Positions 18,492-26,745 of a DNA stretch of 64,000 nt are shown here, in pieces (the stretch's first letter is position 1; each line of letters begins with the position of its first letter). The notes below the pieces were generated by a model. The model searched no databases, had not been told where the DNA came from, and was given only the letters and a program-made list of their open reading frames with translations. Both the position numbers and the translations under genes were made by a program. This stretch comes from Microbulbifer sp. MKSA007 (GTDB taxonomy: Bacteria > Pseudomonadota > Gammaproteobacteria > Pseudomonadales > Cellvibrionaceae): assembly GCA_032615215.1 (NCBI GenBank), contig CP128433.1, positions 496,001-560,000 of the forward strand, read 5' to 3'.

Positions 18492-20418
18492 ATGAACGGA
18501 GTTACGGGCCAATATCAATCTTGGCATTTGCACATTTTGCACATTTTACGTTTCGGGTTATTCACACTCACTATTGGCCTGCTCAGTGCTTGTGGCGGAG
18601 GGGGTAGCAGTAGTAATAACAGCAACAGTGATGGCGATGGGAGCGGTGATGGCAGTGGTAGTGGTGGGACAGATACCGTAACGCTGGAAAGTGTAGGGCT
18701 GGAACAAGATAGCACCAATGAATACCAGTATTTCCTAACGGCCTATTACAGTGATGACTCTTCTGTTGATGTTACTGAGGAAGCGGACTGGTCTGTGAGC
18801 GACGATAGCCTGGCAACGGTTGAGGCAGGGCTGCTTACTCCTTTGCATAGTGGTTCATTCACTTTGAGTGCCTCTTATGAGGGGGTTGATGCGCAGGTTG
18901 ATGTTGAGTTGGCTCCAATGCTGCAGGGGCTGCAGTTGGATAGGGATGCCTCTAATTTTGATCAATACTACCTCACGGCTAACTATGATGATGACACCTC
19001 AGTGGATGTTACCGAAGAGGCCGAGTGGTCGATCAGTGATACCAGTTTGGCAACCGTAGAGGCGGGTCTTATCACCGCCCTGGAGAGTGGCTCGGCGACG
19101 CTAACCGCCACCTTTGATGGTGAAACGGCGGATATGGACATTGAGCACCTTGTCTATGTGCGTGAAATTTTTTCCTCTTTACATGCATTTGCCGCATTAA
19201 AAAATAATGGCTCCGTTGTATCCTGGCCTGATGAGTACGATTCATCAGATATTAGTTTTAGTGAGGTAAGTGCCAGCTTAGCCAGTGATGTGGTAGAAAT
19301 TTTCCCTGCAAATGATGCTTTTGCAGCATTAAAGTCTGATGGTTCGGTTATTACCTGGGGAGTCTACGATGAGGGTGGTGATAGTAGCTCCGTGAGCGCG
19401 AGCCTGGCGGATAATGTCGTTAAGATTTATCCAGGCTCACAGGCGTTTTCTGCATTGAAGTCTGATGGATCCATTGTAACTTGGGGGAACGATTTATATG
19501 GGGGGATAGCAGTGCGGTTAGTGCCCAGTTAGCCAGTGAAGTAGAGGAAGTTTATACATCTGGATATGCTTTTGCTGCGCGAAAAACAGATGGCTCTGTT
19601 GTGACATGGGGGCACGTTAATGGAGGTGGAGATAGTAGTGCGGTGAGCGCAGAAATCTCCAGTGATGTGGTCACAGTTTTTACAACATCGGCTGCTTTTG
19701 CTGCACTAAAATCAGATGGCTCTGTTGTGACCTGGGGATTTGATAATTGGGGTGGGGATAGTAGTGCGGTGAGCGCGGAAATCTCCAGTGATGTGGAGAC
19801 TATTTTTCCATCAAGATATGTTTTTGCTGCACTTAAATCAGATGGCTCTGTAGTGACCTGGGGATTCGAAGATAACGGTGGCGATAGCAGTGCAGTGAGC
19901 TCGGAAATCTCCAGCGATGTTGTGGAGGTCTTTGGGAATCGCGAAGCTTTAGCGGCCGTGAAATCTGATGGCTCAGTCGTCACTTGGGGCGATGCCAATA
20001 ATGGTGGTGATAGTAGCGATGTGAGTGACCAGCTTACAGGGGGGTCGATACCATCTCTGCGAGCGGTTTTGCCTTTGCCGCTGTTAAATCCGATGGTTCT
20101 GTTGTCACTTGGGGGGCGAGTAGCTGGGGTGGCGATAGTAGCGCAGTCAGTTCTGAGCTGACTGAAAATGTGGAGTCAATCGTTTCGAATGGTTATGATT
20201 TCGCCGCAATAAAGGCTGATGGGTCGGTAGTGACTTGGGGTTTTCATGATAATGATAGTGAAAAAAACAGCAGTAGCGCCAGTGATCAACTGACGAGTGG
20301 CGTGTTAACGATAGTAACAAGCGGTAAGGCCTTCTCGGCGATAAAAGACGATAAGTCCGTAGTGACTTGGGGTGATAGTTCTTTCGGCGCTGATAGCAGT
20401 GATATAGATTTTAATTAG
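18492..20418 (+). CDS. Lipoprotein with two Ig-like domains and ten RCC1-like repeats, split by two frameshifts
   Basis: The start chosen is the ATG at 18492, seven bases after GGAGGGGG. A signal peptide ends in a lipobox (GLLSAC) followed by Gly/Ser/Asp linkers. Two bacterial Ig-like (Big_2-type) domains of about 75 residues come next, each with a VDVTEEAxWSxSDxSLATVEAGL pattern. Ten repeats of about 50 residues follow, built on FAALKSDGSVVTWG and GGDSSAVSAELSSDV, probably forming an RCC1/BLIP-II-like beta-propeller. The frame breaks at G6 runs 19500-19505 and 20039-20044. One added G at each gives a continuous 642-residue protein with regular repeats across both junctions. It is likely outer-membrane or surface anchored; the ligand is unknown. 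G-run indels could in principle be phase variation, but housekeeping genes in this window show the same lesion. Confidence 0.75.
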
Positions 20419-20515
20419 ATAGAAATGATACTGCGGAAAATGCAGGCTATTTACTCATTTTTGAAGGTAATATCACTGATATGACCTGGTGGATATTACA
20501 GGGTAGATAAGCCTT

Positions 20516-20551
20516 GAGCCGACAATCAAAGCAAGTCTTGGTTGTCGGCTC
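20516..20551 (+). terminator. Hairpin after the RCC1-like lipoprotein gene
   Basis: A 10-bp perfect stem (GAGCCGACAA/TTGTCGGCTC) with a 16-base loop begins about 100 bases after the stop codon. It lacks a strong T-run, so it is a weak or Rho-assisted terminator at best. Confidence 0.45.
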
Positions 20552-20874
20552 TTAACTTAATAAATACGTGGATTTTCTAATGCTCACCTTTTGTATTAGG
20601 TGGACTCCAGCACTATTACTTTACAATTTAACGCCCAAGTAATTGTTTTATGTTTCTTTATTGGGTATCCAGTATTAGCTATTTAAGCAATAGTGGTTTT
20701 CCTGAGCCCTACTGAAGTTTTTATTTAAATTTCATGTTGGGTTTTTCTTATCTCAATATTTTTTCTGGTCTATGCTTGTTTTTTTTATAAGAGTCACTCA
20801 AAAGGTTTGCCCGTGGGGCTCCCGTAGATGGCAATAAATCGAACATCGATATGCCCCGGCTATATTGCCTTTCT
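20552..20874. other. AT-rich intergenic spacer between convergent genes
   Basis: I see no gene, RNA or clear regulatory motif in these 323 bases between the lipoprotein gene and the convergent PEP-mutase-like gene. The composition is AT-rich with short T-runs. Confidence 0.5.
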
Positions 20875-21681
20875 CTACGCCTCTTTAATAAAGGCAGAGT
20901 TCAGTGTGCCGTAGTCCAACGCCTTACTAAACAAATTATTGTCACTTTTAACCTCTGCCAGCTGTTTTAGTGATTCGTTTAAATGGCCGTAGACTGACTG
21001 GAATAAAGCTGGTCCGGTACTAAAACGCTTTATGCCTGCAGCAAAAAAATCCGATATAGGGGCCATACCCGGAAGCAGCATAATATTGATTGGCAGGTCG
21101 ATACCCGCTGCCAAACTCCTTGCCTCCTCAACTGAAGAGAGCCCAGGCACAAAGCCGCAGTCAGCACCGGCACTCTTATAAAGCTCTAATCTCTCTATGC
21201 ACATATTTACCGCCTTATCGCCGTTGGCGAGTGCATTGAGATAAACATCGGTACGGGCATTAATAAAAAGCGGGCGGCCGTTAAGTGCTTGGCGAATAGC
21301 GTTGATTTTTTCGCCGAGAGATTCGGGGGTGTCGTTACCATCTTCAATATTGATGCCTGTAACTCCCAGCGCAACCATTTTACAGGCCAGCTCAGCTACC
21401 TGTTTGGGGTTTTGGGAATATCCATCTTCAATATCCACGCTCAGAGGTAAAGAGGTCATCCGGGCAATCCGTGCGATAGCATTTAGGTGTTCCTCAACTG
21501 GCAGGGCACCGCCATCGGCATAACCCAACGACCAGGCGACGGCGGCACTGCTGGTACCTACTGCTTGGGCGCCTGTGTTTTGGCAGATTAAAGCGCTGGC
21601 AGCATCCCAGGCATTTGGCAGGATCAGTGGGGCGTCAGTTTGGTGCAACTTGGTGAAGGTATTGAATGGGCTGTTGTTCAT
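20875..21681 (-). CDS. Isocitrate lyase/PEP mutase family enzyme
   Basis: The 268-residue protein belongs to the phosphoenolpyruvate mutase/isocitrate lyase superfamily, whose members cleave or form C-C or C-P bonds at a Mg2+-bound oxo-acid. It has the substrate-loop start LPNAWDAASA, the Mg2+-binding stretch SVDIEDGYSQNPKQV, and the later barrel strands GINIEDG and FINARTDVYL. The isocitrate lyase KKCGH signature is absent, so it is not a true isocitrate lyase. Oxaloacetate hydrolase, 2-methylisocitrate-lyase-like or carboxyvinyl-phosphonate-type activities are possible; the substrate cannot be assigned. It is a single gene, with the nearest same-strand neighbour (a hydrolase) ending 221 bases upstream. 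Confidence 0.8.
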   Translation of the reverse strand: MNNSPFNTFTKLHQTDAPLILPNAWDAASALICQNTGAQAVGTSSAAVAWSLGYADGGALPVEEHLNAIARIARMTSLPLSVDIEDGYSQNPKQVAELACKMVALGVTGINIEDGNDTPESLGEKINAIRQALNGRPLFINARTDVYLNALANGDKAVNMCIERLELYKSAGADCGFVPGLSSVEEARSLAAGIDLPINIMLLPGMAPISDFFAAGIKRFSTGPALFQSVYGHLNESLKQLAEVKSDNNLFSKALDYGTLNSAFIKEA

Positions 21682-21902
21682 CGGGATAACCTACTTGAGC
21701 GATGTCGTTTGAGTGGTGAATTTACCGCTCAAGAGATTGATTCACTGGCCACAAACGGAACTGAACCGTGAAAACCGGAAAGACAATTAAGATTGTTGGC
21801 TGCGATGTGTGAGGGAGGTGGAGCGGACAGGTTCTATTAATACATGGCTAAGAAAGCTATGAATTGCTTTCTTGGCCACGCAGGAAAAAGAAAAAAGGAA
21901 AA

Positions 21903-22730
21903 TCAGTTGAGAGCGGGATCTTTATGTAGCCACTGCTGTACCGCCTCCACTACGGGGGCGGGATTCTTGATCCAGCTGAGGTGAGGGTTGCCTTTGGGAT
22001 AAGTGGGTTTCATCTCCCGGGTTTCGCCGCCGACAATTGCCGCTAATTTACGGGCGGCCTGAATAGGAGCGAAGGGGTCGCCGTCCAGCGCAATATGCAG
22101 AGTGGGCTGGCTTGTTTTTTCCATTTGCCCAAAGCGATCCTCTGGAGCAAAGCGGCCACTAAATATGGATCGGGCCCAGTCTTTCATCAGTCTGCGCGCT
22201 TCGCGCCAGCCGAATCCCATGCGCGCACCGGGGAAATAACCCAGCAGGCTTGAGGTCACACTGGCAATTGAGGCGAAGAGCAGGATGGCGTACTTGTGCA
22301 GGCCACTCCAGCTGCGGTGGTCCACATGGCCGGAGGCGATGCTGACAACCTTGGCGTTACCAGTGAGGCCGGCGCGGGCTGCTAGGGTGCTGGTTTGACC
22401 GCCGATACTGTGGCCGAGAATCAGCGCTGGCCCCTGGGGGAATTGCTGTTCCAGCAGTTGGATTAACTGTGGGATAAACGAAAACACCAGATCGTTGTAG
22501 CCGTAGTCGGCATTTCGGTGGGGGCGCGGCAGGCTCTCCCCAGTGCCGGGCAATTCGCTGATGGCGGTGCTGTAACCGAGCCTTTGCAGCTCTTCCAGAA
22601 GCAGGCGGTAGCGGTTGGCCGGTACGCCCATCGCGGGAAGCACCAATACCAGGGGGCCTTCGCCGTTGTGTACTGTGGTTACTGGTACCTGGAAGGCGCC
22701 AAATTCTAATTGATGGGTTTGTTGGGGCAT
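21903..22730 (-). CDS. Alpha/beta-fold hydrolase
   Basis: A 275-residue serine hydrolase. The oxyanion region VLVLPAMGVPANRYR is followed by the nucleophile elbow GHSIGGQ with the catalytic Ser, an acid in IALDGDPFAP, and a catalytic His in KGNPHLSW. The overall order matches the YheT/CocE-like alpha/beta hydrolases of unknown substrate sometimes annotated as predicted lipase or esterase. No signal peptide is seen, so it is probably cytoplasmic. It is divergent from the ribosomal-protein operon on the other side of a 350-base spacer. The physiological substrate is unknown. Confidence 0.8.
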   Translation of the reverse strand: MPQQTHQLEFGAFQVPVTTVHNGEGPLVLVLPAMGVPANRYRLLLEELQRLGYSTAISELPGTGESLPRPHRNADYGYNDLVFSFIPQLIQLLEQQFPQGPALILGHSIGGQTSTLAARAGLTGNAKVVSIASGHVDHRSWSGLHKYAILLFASIASVTSSLLGYFPGARMGFGWREARRLMKDWARSIFSGRFAPEDRFGQMEKTSQPTLHIALDGDPFAPIQAARKLAAIVGGETREMKPTYPKGNPHLSWIKNPAPVVEAVQQWLHKDPALN

Positions 22731-22867
22731 GGTACTTCTCCCTTTAACAGTCCGGCATCATAGGCGAAGCCAGCTTGCCAAACCCATGACCAGACCGCGC
22801 AGTGCTGTGTCCCAATCCGCCAAATCCCAGAAACAAGGCGAGTGGCAGGGTAGTCATTTTGATCAGC

Positions 22868-22968
22868 TTGCAACCGGGCAGGCGAAGGCACGGGGCCTGA
22901 TGTAACTGGTTGACTTGCAACCGGGTTAGCGAAGGCATTGGGCTGAAGTAATTGATCAACTTGCAACC
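22868..22968. repeat. Three 46-bp direct repeats upstream of rpsF
   Basis: The 9-mer CTTGCAACC recurs exactly every 46 bases (22868, 22914, 22960). The flanking sequence is also similar in the first two copies (GGCGAAGGCA versus AGCGAAGGCA) and in the first and third (TTGATCAGCTTGC versus TTGATCAACTTGC). The third copy supplies the TTGCAA that forms the likely -35 of the rpsF promoter. Confidence 0.75.
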
Positions 22969-22989
22969 AATCCCACAACTGCCTAGAAT
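22961..22989 (+). promoter_or_regulatory. Sigma-70 promoter of the rpsF operon
   Basis: TTGCAA (22961-22966), a 17-base spacer and TAGAAT (22984-22989) lie 94 bases before rpsF, followed by GC-rich sequence near the expected start site, as in growth-rate-controlled ribosomal promoters. Confidence 0.65.
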
Positions 22990-23083
22990 ACGCCGCCCGC
23001 AATGGGCCCGGTTTATCCGTACCCGTTGTACTCCTTGCCTCATCGGACTGTCCGAGAGGCTGATTAACCCGTAAGGAGCTAAA

Positions 23084-23527
23084 ATGCGTCATTACGAAAT
23101 TGTATTCCTGGTTCACCCGGACCAGAGCGAGCAGGTACCTGGCATGGTGGAGCGCTACACTGCGTCCATCAAGGAGAGCGGTGGACAGGTTCACCGTCTG
23201 GAAGACTGGGGCCGTCGCCGTCTGGCTTACCCGATCAACAAGATCCACAAGGCTCACTACATTCTGATGAACGTAGAATGTTCTGAAGAAGCCCTTGAGG
23301 AACTGACTACCAACTTCCGTTACAACGATGCGGTTATCCGTAATCTGGTAATTCGTGAAGATGAGGCGATCACTGAAGAGAGCCCGATCATGAAAGCGGA
23401 AAAAGAAAGCCGTGAGCGCAAAGCTGCCCGTGCAGAGCGCACCGAGCGTCGCGAGCGCGCCGGAGAAGAGAAAGCTTCTTCCGACGCTGCAGAAGCTTCT
23501 TCCGATAACGCTGAAAGCGAAGAGTAA
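23084..23527 (+). CDS. rpsF: Small ribosomal subunit protein S6
   Basis: S6 binds the central domain of 16S rRNA together with S18. The N-terminus MRHYEIVFLVHPDQSEQVPG and the conserved core LEDWGRRRLAYPINKIHKAHY are typical. The 147-residue length exceeds the 131-135 of E. coli because of a charged C-terminal tail (Glu, Arg, Ala, Ser) after residue ~100. Such acidic tails are common and are the site of RimK glutamylation in some species. It is the first gene of rpsF-rpsR-membrane protein-rplI, with AAGGAG upstream and a 12-base gap to rpsR. Confidence 0.97.
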   Translation: MRHYEIVFLVHPDQSEQVPGMVERYTASIKESGGQVHRLEDWGRRRLAYPINKIHKAHYILMNVECSEEALEELTTNFRYNDAVIRNLVIREDEAITEESPIMKAEKESRERKAARAERTERRERAGEEKASSDAAEASSDNAESEE

Positions 23528-23539
23528 GGGGATTATCAG

Positions 23540-23770
23540 ATGGCACGTTTTTTCCGTCGTCGCAAGTTCTGCCGTTTCACCGCTGAAGGTGTTAAGCGTA
23601 TCGACTACAAAGATCTCGATACCCTGAAAGCCTACATCTCCGAGACTGGCAAAATTGTTCCTAGCCGTATTACCGGTACCAAAGCCAAGTATCAGCGTCA
23701 GCTGGCCTCTGCGGTCAAGCGCGCTCGCTACCTGGCCCTGCTGCCGTACACGGACAGCCACGAAGCCTAA
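23540..23770 (+). CDS. rpsR: Small ribosomal subunit protein S18
   Basis: The 76-residue protein has the standard S18 sequence, including FFRRRKFCRF near the N-terminus, IDYKDLDTLKAYISETGKI and the basic C-terminal RQLASAVKRARYLALLP. It forms a heterodimer with S6 on 16S rRNA, matching its place directly after rpsF. No priB gene lies between them, unlike in E. coli, where priB separates rpsF and rpsR. Confidence 0.98.
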   Translation: MARFFRRRKFCRFTAEGVKRIDYKDLDTLKAYISETGKIVPSRITGTKAKYQRQLASAVKRARYLALLPYTDSHEA

Positions 23771-23813
23771 GCCGCAGTTTGCTTAGACTCATTAATAGAG
23801 AAGCTATCTAGAT

Positions 23814-24656
23814 ATGCGCGCCGTAGCTGAATTTATTATGCGCGGACGCGTCAGGGCGGTAATCCTCACCATGTTGGGGATTCCGCTGATAAGCCCGGCA
23901 ATTCTCGCTCTGGTGAGTTTGCGCCGAGGCAGCAGTGACGGCCTGATGGTTTTGGCCTGGGCTCTGTTGCCGATTGTCGTTATGGGTATGAGTGGTCATG
24001 TACCACCACTGGTGACTGGTATATCCGCAGGCCATTTTGTTGCAGTTTTTTGCGGCGCCATGGCATTGCGCAGCAGTCGCTCCTGGGCCGCTGGCCTGGT
24101 GGCTGTAACGGCGGCATCAGCAGCAGGCATATTGCTGACCTCTCTCTTCAGTGGAGGACTGATGCAAGGGTTCTTGCAGGCAGTCGAGAATGCAGCGGAA
24201 CAGCCCAATACTGTTCCAATGGATGAACTGAAGCAGATATTTTCGGGTGAATTGCAAATTACCGGTTACCTGGGCCTGATATCGGCGATGAGCGCCACAT
24301 TGGCTCTGGTACTGGGGCGTTACTGGCAGGCCCTGCTGTACAACCCCGGCGGTTTCCGCCAGGAGTTCCACCAGCTGCGCCTGCCCCTGTGGCTGTCAGC
24401 GACAAGTATGTTGTTGTGGGTAGTCAGCTTGGTAACCCCAGGCTACGCATTTTGGGGAGCGGTGATTGCGTTCCCGATGGTGGTAGCTGGTATTGCCCTG
24501 GTCCACTGGCTGGTTGCCAGTCGCGGTTGGGGGGTAGGTCCCCTGGTGGCGATGTACATCATGCTGGTGATTGGAGGGCTGCCCCTGGCAGGCTTCCTCT
24601 GCGGCCTGGCCCTGGTAGATAGCTGGATAGATATTCGCGGACGCTCTTCCAAATAA
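23814..24656 (+). CDS. Integral membrane protein of the rpsR-rplI interval (DUF2232-like)
   Basis: The 280-residue protein is strongly hydrophobic, with about seven or eight predicted transmembrane segments (for example LTMLGIPLISPAILALVSL, LMVLAWALLPIVVMGM, LWLSATSMLLWVVSLV). I see no catalytic motif. A multi-pass protein of this type occupies the same position between rpsR and rplI in Pseudomonas (PA4933), so the placement is conserved synteny. DUF2232/YybS-like proteins are of unknown function. It is probably co-transcribed with the ribosomal genes (43 bases after rpsR, 36 before rplI). Confidence 0.75.
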   Translation: MRAVAEFIMRGRVRAVILTMLGIPLISPAILALVSLRRGSSDGLMVLAWALLPIVVMGMSGHVPPLVTGISAGHFVAVFCGAMALRSSRSWAAGLVAVTAASAAGILLTSLFSGGLMQGFLQAVENAAEQPNTVPMDELKQIFSGELQITGYLGLISAMSATLALVLGRYWQALLYNPGGFRQEFHQLRLPLWLSATSMLLWVVSLVTPGYAFWGAVIAFPMVVAGIALVHWLVASRGWGVGPLVAMYIMLVIGGLPLAGFLCGLALVDSWIDIRGRSSK

Positions 24657-24692
24657 GCGCGCCCGCACAATACAGAAATTGAGGAAACCGAG

Positions 24693-25139
24693 ATGGAAGT
24701 TATTCTGCTCGATAAAGTAGGCAAACTGGGCAACGTGGGTGACCGCGTTGATGTTAAAGCCGGTTTTGGCCGCAATTTCCTGCTGCCGACTGGTAAGGCA
24801 ATTGCTGCTACCGCCGCTAACATTGCTGAGTTCGAAGCTAAGCGCGCTGAACTGGAAGCCGCTGCCGCTGCTAAGCTGGCTGAAGCTGAGAGCCGCGCTA
24901 CCAAGCTGGCCGATCTGGTTGTTACCATCGCTGCTAACGCTGGCGACGAAGGCAAGCTGTTCGGTTCTATCGGCACTCGCGACATCGCTGAAGCGATCTC
25001 CGCTGGTGGCGTTGAAGTAGCTAAAGCTGAAGTTAAGCTGCCGGAAGGCGCGCTGCGCGAAGTGGGCGAGTACGACGTAGACGTACAGCTGCACTCCGAC
25101 GTAATTGCTGCAGTTAAAGTCGTTATCGAAGCCGAGTAA
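24693..25139 (+). CDS. rplI: Large ribosomal subunit protein L9
   Basis: L9 has an N-terminal 23S rRNA-binding domain and a C-terminal domain joined by a long helix. The 148-residue protein starts MEVILLDKVGKLGNVGDRV. It has the conserved KAGFGRNFLLPTGKAI, an Ala/Glu-rich central helix (residues ~40-75) and the C-terminal LFGSIGTRDIAEAI. The length equals the family norm. It is preceded by GAGGAAACCGAG. It is the last gene of the ribosomal operon, followed by a terminator hairpin before dnaB. Confidence 0.97.
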   Translation: MEVILLDKVGKLGNVGDRVDVKAGFGRNFLLPTGKAIAATAANIAEFEAKRAELEAAAAAKLAEAESRATKLADLVVTIAANAGDEGKLFGSIGTRDIAEAISAGGVEVAKAEVKLPEGALREVGEYDVDVQLHSDVIAAVKVVIEAE

Positions 25140-25191
25140 GGTTTTGCTGACGAACGGTTGGTGCTTCGGGCGCCAGCCGCGCTACAATCGG

Positions 25192-25230
25192 GCGCTGCAC
25201 CCTATCGGGTCCAGCGCCTGTTTTGTTTTT
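25192..25230 (+). terminator. Terminator between rplI and dnaB
   Basis: A GC-rich stem (GCGCTG-ACCC/GGGT-CAGCGC, loop TATC) is followed by TTTTGTTTTT, 52 bases after rplI and ending 18 bases before dnaB. Confidence 0.7.
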
Positions 25231-25248
25231 ACTATCCAGTAAAGTTCC

Positions 25249-26691
25249 ATGATCGACGAAAACGCCGCCCCTGAAGAAGAGATCCACAGCGAAGAGAGTT
25301 CACCCCTGCCGCATTCGGTAGAGGCGGAGCAGTCTGTGCTCGGCGGCCTGATGCTAGACCCGGGCCGTATTGATGCCGTTGCCGAACAGCTGAGTGAAGA
25401 GGATTTCTTCAGCGCCAGTCACCGCAAGATCTTTGCGGTTATGGGCGAGCTGAGTAATGGCGAACAGCCCCTGGATATCGTTACCCTCGCCGAAGGCCTC
25501 GCCAGCCGCGACCTGCTCGGTGAAGTGGGTGGCCCTGCCTACCTGGCGGAATTGGCCGAAAATACCCCCTCCGCAGCGAATATCGTCGCCTACGCCAAGA
25601 TCGTGCGTGAGCGCTCTATGCTGCGCCAGTTGATCGCCGCCGCCGGTGAGATCAGCCGCACCAGTTTTAATCCCGGTGGCCTCGCTTCCGCCGATCTGCT
25701 GCAGATGGCCGAGCGCCGCGTGGCGGAAATCGCCGAGGGGCGCGCCAAAGAGGGCGGCTTTGTCGGCGTGGATACCCTGCTGAAAAAGACCGTCGAGCGC
25801 ATCGATGAGCTGTTCAAGACCGAGGGTGATATCACCGGTATCAGTACCGGTCTTACCGAATTGGACCAGCGCACCTCCGGCTGGCAGCCGGGCGAACTGG
25901 TTATTCTCGCCGCGCGTCCCTCCATGGGTAAGACCGCACTGGCATTGAATTTTATTGAGAGCGCCATGCTCTGCCAGGAGAGCCCGACACTGGTCTTCAG
26001 TATGGAGATGCCCTCGGACAGCCTGGTGATGCGGATGTTGTCCTCTATTGGTCGTATCGACCAGGGGCGCATCAGGAACGGCAAGCTGCAGGAAGAGGAT
26101 TGGCCCAAGCTATCCAGTGCCGTGCAGAAGATGAAAGGCAAGTCCCTGTATATCGACGATACGCCGGCACTGAGTCCCAGCGAGGTACGCGCCCGTACCA
26201 AGCGCACGGTGCGCGATCACATCAACAAATTGATGCGCGAGAACCCCAAGTTAAGCCGCGAAGACGCCGAGGCCAAGAGTATGCCCGCCATGATTATGGT
26301 GGACTACCTGCAGCTGATGCAGGTGAAGGGGTCTACTGAGGGCCGCACCCAGGAGATCTCCGAGATCTCCCGCTCTCTCAAGGCGCTGGCGAAAGAATAC
26401 GAATGCCCGGTGATTGCCCTGTCGCAGCTTAACCGGGGAGTAGAGCAGCGCCCCAACAAACGGCCGATGAACTCGGACCTGCGGGAATCCGGGGCGATCG
26501 AGCAGGACGCTGACGTGATCCTGTTTATCTACCGCGATGAATACTACAACGAGGACAGCCCGGATAAAGGCATGGCCGAGTTGATTATCGGCAAGCAGCG
26601 TAACGGTGAGATCGGCACCTGCCGCGCAGCCTTTGTGGGCAAATACACTCGCTTCGATAATCTGGCGCCGGAATACTACCAGGGCGAATAA
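25249..26691 (+). CDS. dnaB: Replicative DNA helicase DnaB
   Basis: DnaB is the hexameric 5'-to-3' helicase that unwinds DNA at the replication fork. The 480-residue protein has the N-terminal primase-interacting domain (PHSVEAEQSVLGGLMLDP). A linker leads to the RecA-like C-terminal domain with Walker A ARPSMGKTALALN (around residue 222), LVFSMEMPS, Walker B MIMVDYLQLMQ, the SRSLKALAKEYECPVIALSQLNR stretch and the arginine-finger region. No intein is present. Gene order rplI-dnaB is conserved in Pseudomonas and relatives. Length is normal (E. coli 471). Confidence 0.98.
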   Translation: MIDENAAPEEEIHSEESSPLPHSVEAEQSVLGGLMLDPGRIDAVAEQLSEEDFFSASHRKIFAVMGELSNGEQPLDIVTLAEGLASRDLLGEVGGPAYLAELAENTPSAANIVAYAKIVRERSMLRQLIAAAGEISRTSFNPGGLASADLLQMAERRVAEIAEGRAKEGGFVGVDTLLKKTVERIDELFKTEGDITGISTGLTELDQRTSGWQPGELVILAARPSMGKTALALNFIESAMLCQESPTLVFSMEMPSDSLVMRMLSSIGRIDQGRIRNGKLQEEDWPKLSSAVQKMKGKSLYIDDTPALSPSEVRARTKRTVRDHINKLMRENPKLSREDAEAKSMPAMIMVDYLQLMQVKGSTEGRTQEISEISRSLKALAKEYECPVIALSQLNRGVEQRPNKRPMNSDLRESGAIEQDADVILFIYRDEYYNEDSPDKGMAELIIGKQRNGEIGTCRAAFVGKYTRFDNLAPEYYQGE

Positions 26692-26745
26692 GCCTTTCTG
26701 CTAGGTTTGCGGCTGTCGAATATCCGAGCCTAGGGGAGCCACTTC

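Larger units (their letters stand above)
22731..23083. other. Spacer between the hydrolase gene and rpsF, holding the rpsF control region
   Basis: These 353 bases contain three 46-base tandem repeats, a sigma-70-type promoter and about 90 bases of transcribed leader before rpsF. The leader has a short TCGGA/TCCGA hairpin at 23043-23055 and the ribosome-binding site AAGGAG. rpsF leaders in many bacteria carry an S6:S18-binding element; I could not identify it with confidence here. Confidence 0.5.

Noticed and set aside
18492..20418. Phase variation of the lipoprotein gene through its two G6 tracts
   Set aside because: Attractive for a surface protein, but the same one-base deficit is seen in rnr, acs, efp and serB, so sequencing error explains all with fewer assumptions.
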